This document shows, one piece after another, positions 1-5,799 of a stretch of 7,826 bases of DNA; the first letter of the stretch is position 1; each line of letters begins with the position of its first letter. The notes beneath the pieces are model-generated. The model worked only from the letters and a program-made list of their open reading frames with translations. It had not been told where the DNA came from and made no database searches. The position numbers were made by a program, and so were the translations under genes. Source of the DNA: Pseudomonadota bacterium (lineage in GTDB: Bacteria; Pseudomonadota; Alphaproteobacteria; Rhizobiales; Hyphomicrobiaceae). The stretch covers positions 1-7,826 of the forward strand of contig JAKAML010000049.1 in NCBI GenBank assembly GCA_021812845.1, in the 5' to 3' direction.

Positions 1-1815
1 GGCATCGCCGCCGGCCTCGCAGGCGCGATGGTCGTGCTCGGCCGCGATCAGGTGGCGCTGCTCGCGATCTATTTTCTCGCCGGCTACGTCGTCGCCCACT
101 GGCTGTCTTCACCCCGTCCCGTCGACGAGGCCCGAGACACCCTGCGCCCACTTCTCGCCGGAGGGCTCGCGGGCGCAGTGACGATCGCGCTGCCGATCCT
201 GATGACGGCGCTGGTGGCGGCCGATTCGAACCGGCCCGCCATCGATCTCGAGGGCGCGGGTCGGGGCTCGCTGCATCCGGCCCTGCTGTTGACGTTCCTG
301 GCCCCCGACGTCTTCGGATCGTCGGGCGAGATGGCGATGTACTGGGGGCCGCCCAGCATGAAATGGAGCGAAACCGGGCTCTACATCGCGCAGAACGTCG
401 GCCAGCTCTACATCGGCGCCGTGCCGGCGCTGCTGCTCGTCGTCGGCGTGGTCTCCGGCGTGCTGTGGAGCCGCGGCATCCGCTACGTCAGCGTCGCCCT
501 CGTCGTGGCACTGCTCTACGCGCTCGGCTGGTACACGCCGGTATTCGCGGTGCTGCACGCCGTGGTCCCCGGCGTCGATCTCTACCGCCGCCCGGCGGAC
601 GCCGTGTTCCTGATCGGATTCCTCGGCGCCGTTGCCGCCGGATACACCGCCCATCGCCTGTTGACCGCCACGCTGCCGCCGATGGCCGCATGGCAGTGGG
701 CGATCGTCGCCGCCGTGCCGCTCGCGGGCTTCGCCGTCGCGCTCGAGCTCGCCAATCACTTCGACACCTTCGGGCGCGCCCTGCCGCCACTCGGCGAGGC
801 GGCGGCTCTCGTCGCGGGCGGCGCCGCGGTACTCGCCGCCGCAGCCTGGCTCTACCCGCTGCGCCCGGTGGTGGCCGGCGGTCTCCTCGCCGCCTTCACC
901 GTGCTCGATCTCGCCATTGCCAACGGCCCGGGCGGCGCCACCGCTTTGCCACCCGCCCACTACGAGGTGCTCGAGCCGAAAAGCCGCAACGACACCATCG
1001 CGCTCCTGAAGGCCAAGGTCGCGGCCGGGCGCTCCGAGATCCGCCGCGACCGCGTCGAACTCGTCGGCATGGGCTTCCACTGGCCGAACGCCAGCCTCAC
1101 CCACCGGCTCGAGAACACGCTCGGCTACAATCCCGTGCGGATCGGTGCCTACGCCCGCGCGACGGGTGCGGAGGATTCGAGCGTGGCGACCCGCGATCGC
1201 AAGCTCGTGCCGCTGCTGCCGTCGTACCGCTCCCCCCTCGCCGATCTCCTGGGCCTGCGCTGGATCGCCTCGGGCAGCCCGATCGGCGAGGCCGACAAGA
1301 ACCTCGCCCCCGGCGACCTGACCCTCGTCGCCCGGACCGCCGACGGCTATATCTACGAGAATCCGCGCGCCCTCCCGCGCGTCCTGTTCGCCACGTCGGT
1401 CCGCGCCGCCGACTTCGAGGCGATCCTCGCGACCGGGCACTGGCCGATCGCGGAGGCCGACCTCGCGACGACCGTGCTCCTCGAAGGAACGCCCGCCATC
1501 GAGGCGCCGCCGCGCCGTCCCGGCCGTGTCCGCATCACCAGCTATCGCCACACCGAGGTCGTGGTCGAGGCGACGAGCCCCGACGGCGGGCACGTCGTGC
1601 TGAACGACATCTGGCAGCCGTGGTGGTTCGCCGAGGTCGACGGCCGTCCGGCGGAACTCCTGAAGGCGAACGTATTGTTCCGCGCCGTCGCCGTTCCGCC
1701 CGGCCGTCGCGTCGTCCGCTTCGTATTCCGCCCAGTCGCCGGGGCGATCGCCGAGACGACGCGCCGCTGGCGCGCGCCCGCTCGGCCCCAGCTCCCGGAA
1801 GGACGCGAGCGATGA
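1..1815 (+). CDS. YfhO-family polytopic membrane protein, 3' part (5' end outside window)
   Basis: The frame is open from the first base, so the gene probably starts upstream; the ATG at 28 lies inside a membrane segment and is unlikely to be the start. The visible 604 residues show about eight hydrophobic helices within the first 310 residues, then a soluble, probably periplasmic, C-terminal region. Near residue 531 a stretch with NDIWQPWWFAEVDGRPAE, followed by NVLFRAVAVPPG and VVRFVFRP, matches the typical YfhO ending (a GW/WW-x-A-x-VDG strand, an FRAV strand and an F/Y-RP strand). A loop with DLYRRPADAVFL also fits the family. YfhO proteins resemble GT-C glycosyltransferases; Bacillus YfhO works with CsbB in adding GlcNAc to lipoteichoic acid. 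The catalytic acidic residues expected in the first outer loop lie outside the window. No final membrane helix follows the beta-rich region; it ends in a basic, proline-rich tail. The stop overlaps the ndvA start, implying an operon. Family call is firm; substrate unknown. Confidence 0.8.
   Translation, partial: GIAAGLAGAMVVLGRDQVALLAIYFLAGYVVAHWLSSPRPVDEARDTLRPLLAGGLAGAVTIALPILMTALVAADSNRPAIDLEGAGRGSLHPALLLTFLAPDVFGSSGEMAMYWGPPSMKWSETGLYIAQNVGQLYIGAVPALLLVVGVVSGVLWSRGIRYVSVALVVALLYALGWYTPVFAVLHAVVPGVDLYRRPADAVFLIGFLGAVAAGYTAHRLLTATLPPMAAWQWAIVAAVPLAGFAVALELANHFDTFGRALPPLGEAAALVAGGAAVLAAAAWLYPLRPVVAGGLLAAFTVLDLAIANGPGGATALPPAHYEVLEPKSRNDTIALLKAKVAAGRSEIRRDRVELVGMGFHWPNASLTHRLENTLGYNPVRIGAYARATGAEDSSVATRDRKLVPLLPSYRSPLADLLGLRWIASGSPIGEADKNLAPGDLTLVARTADGYIYENPRALPRVLFATSVRAADFEAILATGHWPIAEADLATTVLLEGTPAIEAPPRRPGRVRITSYRHTEVVVEATSPDGGHVVLNDIWQPWWFAEVDGRPAELLKANVLFRAVAVPPGRRVVRFVFRPVAGAIAETTRRWRAPARPQLPEGRER
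1797..1803 (+). promoter_or_regulatory. Ribosome binding site of ndvA
   Basis: GGAAGGA lies 8 bases before the ATG at 1812, inside the last codons of the YfhO-like gene. It fixes the ndvA start at 1812 within a long frame that is open upstream, and supports translational coupling through the ATGA overlap. Confidence 0.7.
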
Positions 1816-3593
1816 GCCTCGTGCAGCTCTATACCCGCGCCCTCGGCCTCCTGACCGCCGAGAAGACGCTCGCCGTCTGGCTCGCGCTCTCGGGCATCGT
1901 GATCGCGATCGTGCAACTGGCCGAGCCGGTGCTGTTCGGACGCGTGGTCGACGCGCTGTCGAAAGGCGAGAACGCGTTCCCGACCATCGGGCTCTGGGCG
2001 GCGCTCGGGCTGTTCGGCATCGTCGCCTCGACGGTCGTCGCGGTGCTCGCCGCCCGCCTCGCCCACCGCCGCCGGCTCGCGGTCATGGCCGACGCTTTCG
2101 AGCGCGCCATCACGCTGCCCGTCAGCTACCACGCCGAACGCGGCTCCGGCGCCATCGTCAGCGCCATCCAGTGGGGCTCGGACGGGCTGTTCTGGCTGTG
2201 GCTGTCGGCGCTGCGCGAGCAACTGACCGCGCTCGTCGGCATCGTGCTGCTGGTGCCCACCGCCATCTCCATGGACTGGCGCATGGCGCTGATCCTGGCC
2301 GGGCTCGCCGTCTGCTACACGGTGCTCAACATCATCGTCATCCGCAAGACGCAGACCGGCCAGGACGCCGTCGAGCAATTCCGCTACGGCGTCTCCGGCC
2401 GCGTCGGCGACGTGCTCGGAAACGTGCTCATCGTGCAGAGCTTCGCCCGTCTCTCGGCCGAAGTGCAGGCGATGCGCGGCATGATGGGCCAGCTTCTCGC
2501 CGCCCAGTATCCCGTGCTGACCTGGTGGGGATTGCTGGCCGTGCTGCAGCGCGCGGCGGCCACCATCACCATGGTGCTCGTGTTCGCGGTCGGCGCCGTG
2601 CTCGCGAGCCGCGGCGAGCTCTCCGTCGGCGAGATCGTCGCCTTCGTCGCCTTCGCCAACCTCCTCATCGGCAAGCTCGACCAGCTCTCGGGCTTCGTCG
2701 TCCGCATCCACCAGGGCGCGCCGACGCTCAAGACCTTCTTCGCCCTCGTCGACGAAAAGGCGACGATCGTCGACGCGCCGGATGCCCGACCGCTGCCCTC
2801 GCCCAAGGGGGCCGTCGCCTTCGAGGACGTCAGCTTCCGCTTCCCGAAGACCGAGCAGGGCGTGTTCGCGATCCGCTTCGACGCCGCCCCCGGCGAGACG
2901 GTGGCGCTCGTCGGCCCGACCGGATCGGGCAAGACGACCACCCTCAGCCTGCTGCAGAGGCTGCGAGCGCCCGATTCGGGCCGCATCGTCATCGACGGCC
3001 ACGACATCGCGACCGTCACCCTCGAGAGCCTGCGCCAGGAGATCGCCGTGGTGTTCCAGGACGCGGGACTCTTCAACCGCTCGATCGCCGAGAACATCCG
3101 CGTCGGGCGACCCGAGGCGACCGACGCCGAGATCGAGCGCGCGGCGATCCTCGCCGAGGCGCACGAGTTCATCCTGAGGAAGCCCGACGGCTACGGCTTC
3201 GTCATCGGTGAGCGCGGCGCCTCGCTGTCGGGCGGTGAAAGGCAGCGCCTCGCCATCGCCCGCGCGATCCTGAAGGACGCGCCGATCCTCATTCTCGACG
3301 AGGCGACGAGCGCGCTCGACGCGGAGACCGAGGCCAAGATCAAGCGCGCTCTCGACGCGCTGCGCCGCGGCCGCACCACGTTCATCATCGCCCACCGGCT
3401 GTCGACGGTCGCCAACGCCGACAAGATCCTCGTCCTCGACCACGGCCGCATCGTCGAGCGCGGCACGTTCCAGTCGCTCGTCGCCGACAAGGGGCTGTTC
3501 GCCCGCATGGTCGCCGAGGGCGGTTTCACGGTCCCGACCGAGGCCCCGCAGGACCCGATCATCGGTTTGCAGGTGGAACAGGGATCGCGGTGA
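1812..3593 (+). CDS. ndvA: NdvA/ChvA-type cyclic beta-1,2-glucan ABC exporter (fused permease and ATPase)
   Basis: This 593-residue half-transporter probably exports cyclic beta-1,2-glucan from cytoplasm to periplasm as a homodimer, using ATP. The N-terminus (MSLVQLYTRALGLLTAEK, then AEPVLFGRVVDALS) and the segments AQYPVLTWWG and GEIVAFVAFANLLIGKLDQ closely resemble rhizobial NdvA from memory, and the length is near the family norm. The six-helix membrane domain spans about residues 15-310. The nucleotide-binding domain spans about 333-570, with an intact Walker A GPTGSGKTT (K374), Q-loop Q416, signature LSGGERQR (472-479), Walker B ILILDEAT (D496, E497) and H-loop H528, so it should be an active ATPase. 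The ATG overlaps the preceding stop by 4 bases and has a good ribosome binding site. The cyclic glucan synthase gene (ndvB/chvB) is not in the window, so the substrate rests on similarity; another glucan or a lipid-linked saccharide is possible. Confidence 0.85.
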   Translation: MSLVQLYTRALGLLTAEKTLAVWLALSGIVIAIVQLAEPVLFGRVVDALSKGENAFPTIGLWAALGLFGIVASTVVAVLAARLAHRRRLAVMADAFERAITLPVSYHAERGSGAIVSAIQWGSDGLFWLWLSALREQLTALVGIVLLVPTAISMDWRMALILAGLAVCYTVLNIIVIRKTQTGQDAVEQFRYGVSGRVGDVLGNVLIVQSFARLSAEVQAMRGMMGQLLAAQYPVLTWWGLLAVLQRAAATITMVLVFAVGAVLASRGELSVGEIVAFVAFANLLIGKLDQLSGFVVRIHQGAPTLKTFFALVDEKATIVDAPDARPLPSPKGAVAFEDVSFRFPKTEQGVFAIRFDAAPGETVALVGPTGSGKTTTLSLLQRLRAPDSGRIVIDGHDIATVTLESLRQEIAVVFQDAGLFNRSIAENIRVGRPEATDAEIERAAILAEAHEFILRKPDGYGFVIGERGASLSGGERQRLAIARAILKDAPILILDEATSALDAETEAKIKRALDALRRGRTTFIIAHRLSTVANADKILVLDHGRIVERGTFQSLVADKGLFARMVAEGGFTVPTEAPQDPIIGLQVEQGSR

Positions 3594-3602
3594 GCGCCGA
3601 CC

Positions 3603-4379
3603 TCAGCGCTTGACGTCGAGACACTCGAGCGCCCAGCCGGCGCGGAACGAGGTGCGAAAGTCGACGCCCCCGAGGGCCTGGAGGTTGGTCAGCGCCGCCC
3701 GCGCCGCGTCGGGATGGGTGTCGACCAGCGCCTCGGCCGCGCGCAGCCTGACGCGAGGACGGGCGTGCCGGGCGAGCCGGAGCCACACCTCCGGAGACAC
3801 CACGCCACTGCTGCCGCCTGCACCGGTTGCGACCAAGTCGCGGTCGGTGTCCTCGGGCGGCAGCACCTCGATCCATTCGTCAGCCAGCCGACCGATCTCG
3901 CGGTCGAGGGCGTCCGAGGTCCGGGATGGGGCGGGAGGCGTGCCCGGCGGGGCGGGTGCATCGAGCTTGTAGAATGCGCGGTCGAGATCGTCGAATTCGC
4001 GCTCCTCGAAGATCGCAGAGGCCTCCATGAGATCGGCGGGGGCGAGGCGCGCGGCGCCTCTCCAGCGGACGAGGGCACGATCGAGGACCTCCGCCAGCGC
4101 GGCGAGCCCGATCGACCGCAGCGTCGCGGTCGCCTCCGGCACGACCTCCAGACCGTCGGGCCACCCTGCCGCCTCGAGGTTCATGAAATACTGGGCATGG
4201 CCGCCGTTGTTGACCTCACCGGCGTAGCGCCAGACGAGCGATGCCGGCCGCAACTCCGCCGGCAACTCGTGCGGCGGGCTGATCAGGACGTCGACCATAC
4301 GGTCGTAGCGCGCCCCCCGCGGCGGCGGCTCGGCCCAGTGATCGGCGAACGGAATGCTGGCCAGAGCTCTCTCTCGCAT
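3603..4379 (-). CDS. DMP19-like (DUF4375) protein with HEAT-like C-terminal domain
   Basis: This 258-residue protein has no signal peptide or membrane segment and is probably cytoplasmic. Residues about 20-140 resemble the DMP19/DUF4375 family: the block WRYAGEVNNGGHAQYFMN (50-67) carries the family's NGG-x-x-QYF core, followed by the helical IGLAALAEVLDRAL and by FDDLDRAFYKLD (129-140). The founding member, neisserial DMP19, is an acidic DNA mimic that binds a transcription factor, but most relatives have no known role. A Pro/Ala-rich linker (141-152) leads to a second part; residues about 195-255 (RPRVRLRAAEALVDTHPDAA, then FRTSFRAGWALECLD) look like paired HEAT-type helices. The start at 4379 has GGAGG five bases upstream; a longer start at 4442 would run back through the ribA terminator and is rejected. 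It converges on ndvA with 9 bases between stops. Own promoter not evident. Function unknown. Confidence 0.72.
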   Translation of the reverse strand: MRERALASIPFADHWAEPPPRGARYDRMVDVLISPPHELPAELRPASLVWRYAGEVNNGGHAQYFMNLEAAGWPDGLEVVPEATATLRSIGLAALAEVLDRALVRWRGAARLAPADLMEASAIFEEREFDDLDRAFYKLDAPAPPGTPPAPSRTSDALDREIGRLADEWIEVLPPEDTDRDLVATGAGGSSGVVSPEVWLRLARHARPRVRLRAAEALVDTHPDAARAALTNLQALGGVDFRTSFRAGWALECLDVKR

Positions 4380-4384
4380 ATCGG

Positions 4385-4390
4385 CCTCCA
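4385..4390 (-). promoter_or_regulatory. Ribosome binding site of the DMP19-like gene
   Basis: On the minus strand this reads TGGAGG, five bases before the ATG at 4379. It is near-ideal and decides the start of the DMP19-like gene in favour of 4379 over 4442. Confidence 0.75.
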
Positions 4391-4404
4391 GGGACACTCT
4401 GACA

Positions 4405-4437
4405 CGCAAAAGCCCGCGCCGGAGGGCCGGCGCGGGC
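4405..4437 (-). terminator. Rho-independent terminator of ribA
   Basis: A perfect 11-bp inverted repeat (arms 4412-4422 and 4427-4437, GCCCGCGCCGG and its complement) encloses a 4-base loop. Read on the minus strand the hairpin is followed directly by TTTTGCG, the T-run of an intrinsic terminator. It lies 70 bases after the ribA stop and before the DMP19-like gene, so it should separate the two transcripts. On the plus strand the hairpin has no T-run after it. Confidence 0.85.
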
Positions 4438-4506
4438 ATCATGCCGATCCGGCCGCGCGGCTGCCTGCACGGTTGTCCGCAAACAGCCCAAGCGCGAATG
4501 GAGGCC

Positions 4507-5142
4507 TCAGATCTTGTGCGCCATGCGGGCGCGCTTGGTCTCGAGGTAGCGCTTGTTGTAGAGGCTCGGCTCGGTCACGACGGGCACCTGCTCGACGACC
4601 TTGATGCCCTGCGCCTTCAACGCCTCGACCTTGGCCGGGTTGTTGGTCAGGAGCCGGATCTCCGGCATCCCGAGATCGAACAGGATCTGCGCCGAGAGAT
4701 CGTACTCGCGGGCGTCGATCGGCGCGCCGATCTCGATATTGGCGTCGACCGTGTCGAGGCCCTGGTCCTGCAGCGCATAGGCACGGATCTTGTTGACGAG
4801 GCCGATGCCGCGCCCCTCGTGATAGGGGAGATAGATCACGACGCCGAGCGGCGCGGTGGTGACGCGCTTCATCGCCGCCTGAAGCTGCTGGTAGCAGTCG
4901 CACTTCAGCGAGTGGAAGATGTCGCCCGTCACGCAGCCCGAGTGCACCCGCACGAGCGGCGTCTCGTTGGCGGCGGCATCCGGCGCGCGATGGATCAGCG
5001 CCAGCGCCTGCGACGCGGGGTCGACACCCTGGTAGGCGCGCGCGTCGAGCGTCAGCTCACGACCCTCGAATTCGATCGGCAGGATCGTCTGCGCCGACCA
5101 GTCGATATCGAGCACCACGGATTTGACCGCGTTGGACTTCAT
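4507..5142 (-). CDS. ribA: GTP cyclohydrolase II
   Basis: This 211-residue cytoplasmic enzyme opens the imidazole ring of GTP to give 2,5-diamino-6-ribosylamino-4-pyrimidinone 5'-phosphate, formate and pyrophosphate, the first step of riboflavin synthesis. The zinc ligands appear as C70 in RVHSGCVTGD and C81/C83 in SLKCDC. EGRGIGL (109-115), NKIRAYALQDQGLDTVDAN (117-135, with Y122 matching E. coli Y105), R145 in DAREY (matching the catalytic R128) and RLLTNNPAKV (163-172) follow in order, and YLETK is near the end. All expected catalytic residues are present. Odd points: the usual HSEC reads HSGC, CDCG reads CDCY, and the stretch before EGR reads YLPYH. It is a stand-alone RibA, not a RibBA fusion. 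The start at 5142 has GGAGAGG just upstream; a TTG at 5154 would place that site inside the gene. It is followed by a strong terminator. Transcription probably starts in the divergent spacer. Confidence 0.93.
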   Translation of the reverse strand: MKSNAVKSVVLDIDWSAQTILPIEFEGRELTLDARAYQGVDPASQALALIHRAPDAAANETPLVRVHSGCVTGDIFHSLKCDCYQQLQAAMKRVTTAPLGVVIYLPYHEGRGIGLVNKIRAYALQDQGLDTVDANIEIGAPIDAREYDLSAQILFDLGMPEIRLLTNNPAKVEALKAQGIKVVEQVPVVTEPSLYNKRYLETKRARMAHKI

Positions 5143-5145
5143 GGA

Positions 5146-5152
5146 CCTCTCC
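5146..5152 (-). promoter_or_regulatory. Ribosome binding site of ribA
   Basis: On the minus strand this reads GGAGAGG, ending three bases before the ATG at 5142 (the GGAG core is six bases away). It fixes the start at MKSNAVKS rather than at the upstream TTG. Confidence 0.7.
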
Positions 5153-5199
5153 AAGGGACGTCACGAATGTGGGGCGATTGAGGGTTCGTCTCGGTGGGC

Positions 5200-5205
5200 C
5201 TTATA
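5200..5205 (-). promoter_or_regulatory. Possible -10 element for ribA
   Basis: The minus strand reads TATAAG about 58 bases before the ribA ATG, in the only A/T-richer patch of this stretch. No convincing -35 hexamer sits 16-18 bases upstream (GCGTTC at 17), so this is a tentative call. No flavin (FMN) riboswitch sequence is seen between it and the gene. Confidence 0.25.
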
Positions 5206-5231
5206 GGTGGACGATTGTGGTTGAACGCCGG

Positions 5232-5558
5232 ATGAATGGACCGTCAGAATTCCGCCTTTCGCCTCACTCCGCATGGTCCGCTTCGTCGCTCACTCGCATC
5301 GTCTCGGACGCGCTCGGTGTCAGGCGCGCCAAGGGCGCACAATCGGTCCTCGAACGCGACCGGCGGCTCGTCGCCCGTGCCGCTGGCGGCCGCACCGCCG
5401 GCGATCGGACGATCGTCCGGCACCTGCTGTCGCACCTCGCTACGAGACCCCTCCGACGGCCGGATCTCCGGCCACCGCCGCAGCCCGTACCGCGTCTGTT
5501 CAGCTTTGCCCCGAAAATTCGGCTCTCTCAAGGCATCGCTCGCCGCCAGCGGGCGTGA
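5232..5558 (+). CDS. Doubtful small ORF, 108 residues, unknown
   Basis: I do not recognise this product. Of the overlapping frames here, this one has the highest share of G or C at third positions, especially between about 5275 and 5450, where it encodes a plausible helical stretch (LTRIVSDALGV, then SVLERDRRLVARAAGG). The second half is rich in Arg and Pro and looks non-coding. The ATG has no good ribosome binding site, and the stop falls inside an inverted repeat. It could be a real small basic protein, the remnant of a decayed gene, or chance in G/C-rich DNA; the last is the most likely. Confidence 0.15.
   Translation: MNGPSEFRLSPHSAWSASSLTRIVSDALGVRRAKGAQSVLERDRRLVARAAGGRTAGDRTIVRHLLSHLATRPLRRPDLRPPPQPVPRLFSFAPKIRLSQGIARRQRA
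5406..5419. repeat. 14-bp perfect palindrome
   Basis: CGGACGATCGTCCG reads identically on both strands. It lies in the ribA-bglX spacer and could be an operator for a dimeric regulator, but one perfect palindrome of this length is not improbable by chance in a window of this size. Confidence 0.3.
5458..5473. repeat. Short hairpin, GGCCGGA arms
   Basis: A 7-bp inverted repeat with two central bases, followed by more G/C-rich sequence and no T-run. It can fold as a small hairpin, but nothing marks it as a terminator. Confidence 0.2.
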
Positions 5559-5569
5559 CATTTACGCCC
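5551..5569. repeat. Inverted repeat GGGCGT-N7-ACGCCC, possible operator
   Basis: Two 6-base arms (5551-5556 and 5564-5569) flank GACATTT. An A/T-richer patch with GGGTTAACG follows about ten bases on, some 220 bases before bglX. The layout would suit an operator near the bglX promoter, or a weak hairpin. No T-run follows on the plus strand. Confidence 0.3.
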
Positions 5570-5799
5570 AAGGGTGGGTTAACGCACGTCCGAACAGGCG
5601 TCCGCCAGATCAATAACGTGCGAGCGCGCGGAAAGTTGCGCGGCGGACACACCGGACCGTCCGTGCCGCCTCTGCCGCGCGGCCGCGTCGCCGCGCCGCG
5701 CGATCACCCTCCGTCGCCGATTGGACGCCGACACCGCCGCGTCCTATGACCGGGTGCCCGCCATCCGGCCGGTCGTCCTCTTACCTGCTCCAGCCCGCG

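Larger units (their letters stand above)
5143..5799. other. Divergent spacer between ribA and bglX
   Basis: About 650 bases lie between two divergent genes, long for this gene-dense stretch. It must carry promoters for both, but I see no clear sigma-70 pair for bglX. It holds a 14-bp palindrome (5406-5419), a GGCCGGA hairpin (5458-5473), an inverted repeat GGGCGT-N7-ACGCCC (5551-5569), a distant CGCACGT/ACGTGCG repeat pair (5583-5589 and 5616-5622), and one weak small ORF (5232-5558). The part from 5617 to 5745 is very G/C-rich with no recognisable element. No tRNA, known riboswitch or mobile element was seen. Confidence 0.6.

Noticed and set aside
109..1593. Long minus-strand reading frame (494 residues) opposite the YfhO-like gene
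   Set aside because: Composition is dominated by Arg, Gly, Glu and Asp with no recognisable motif; it is the antisense shadow expected in G/C-rich coding DNA.
363..1811. Upstream extension of the ndvA frame to an ATG at 363
   Set aside because: The extension is Arg/Pro-rich and lies out of frame over the YfhO-like gene; ndvA has a clear start and ribosome binding site at 1812.
1542..3443. Long minus-strand reading frame (633 residues) opposite ndvA
   Set aside because: Rich in Asp, Arg, Glu and His repeats with no domain, and fully opposite a gene with intact ABC motifs.
3591..3612. Possible hairpin AGCGC/GCGCT between the convergent ndvA and DMP19-like stops
   Set aside because: Only five canonical pairs plus two wobble pairs around an 8-base loop and no T-run on either strand; too weak to call a terminator.
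3714..5181. Plus-strand reading frames opposite the DMP19-like gene and ribA (3714-4604, 4354-5181)
   Set aside because: Both are shadows; the minus strand carries the recognisable protein motifs, ribosome binding sites and terminator.
5143..5260. FMN riboswitch upstream of ribA
   Set aside because: The conserved blocks of the RFN element are absent from the minus-strand leader.
5579..5593. CtrA site suggested by TTAA at 5579-5582
   Set aside because: The second TTAA half-site seven bases further on is missing.
5746..5748. Alternative ATG start of bglX at 5746
   Set aside because: It would put 18 extra residues ahead of an already long polar N-region; the 5800 start gives a better signal peptide. 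Not excluded, since neither start has a clear ribosome binding site.
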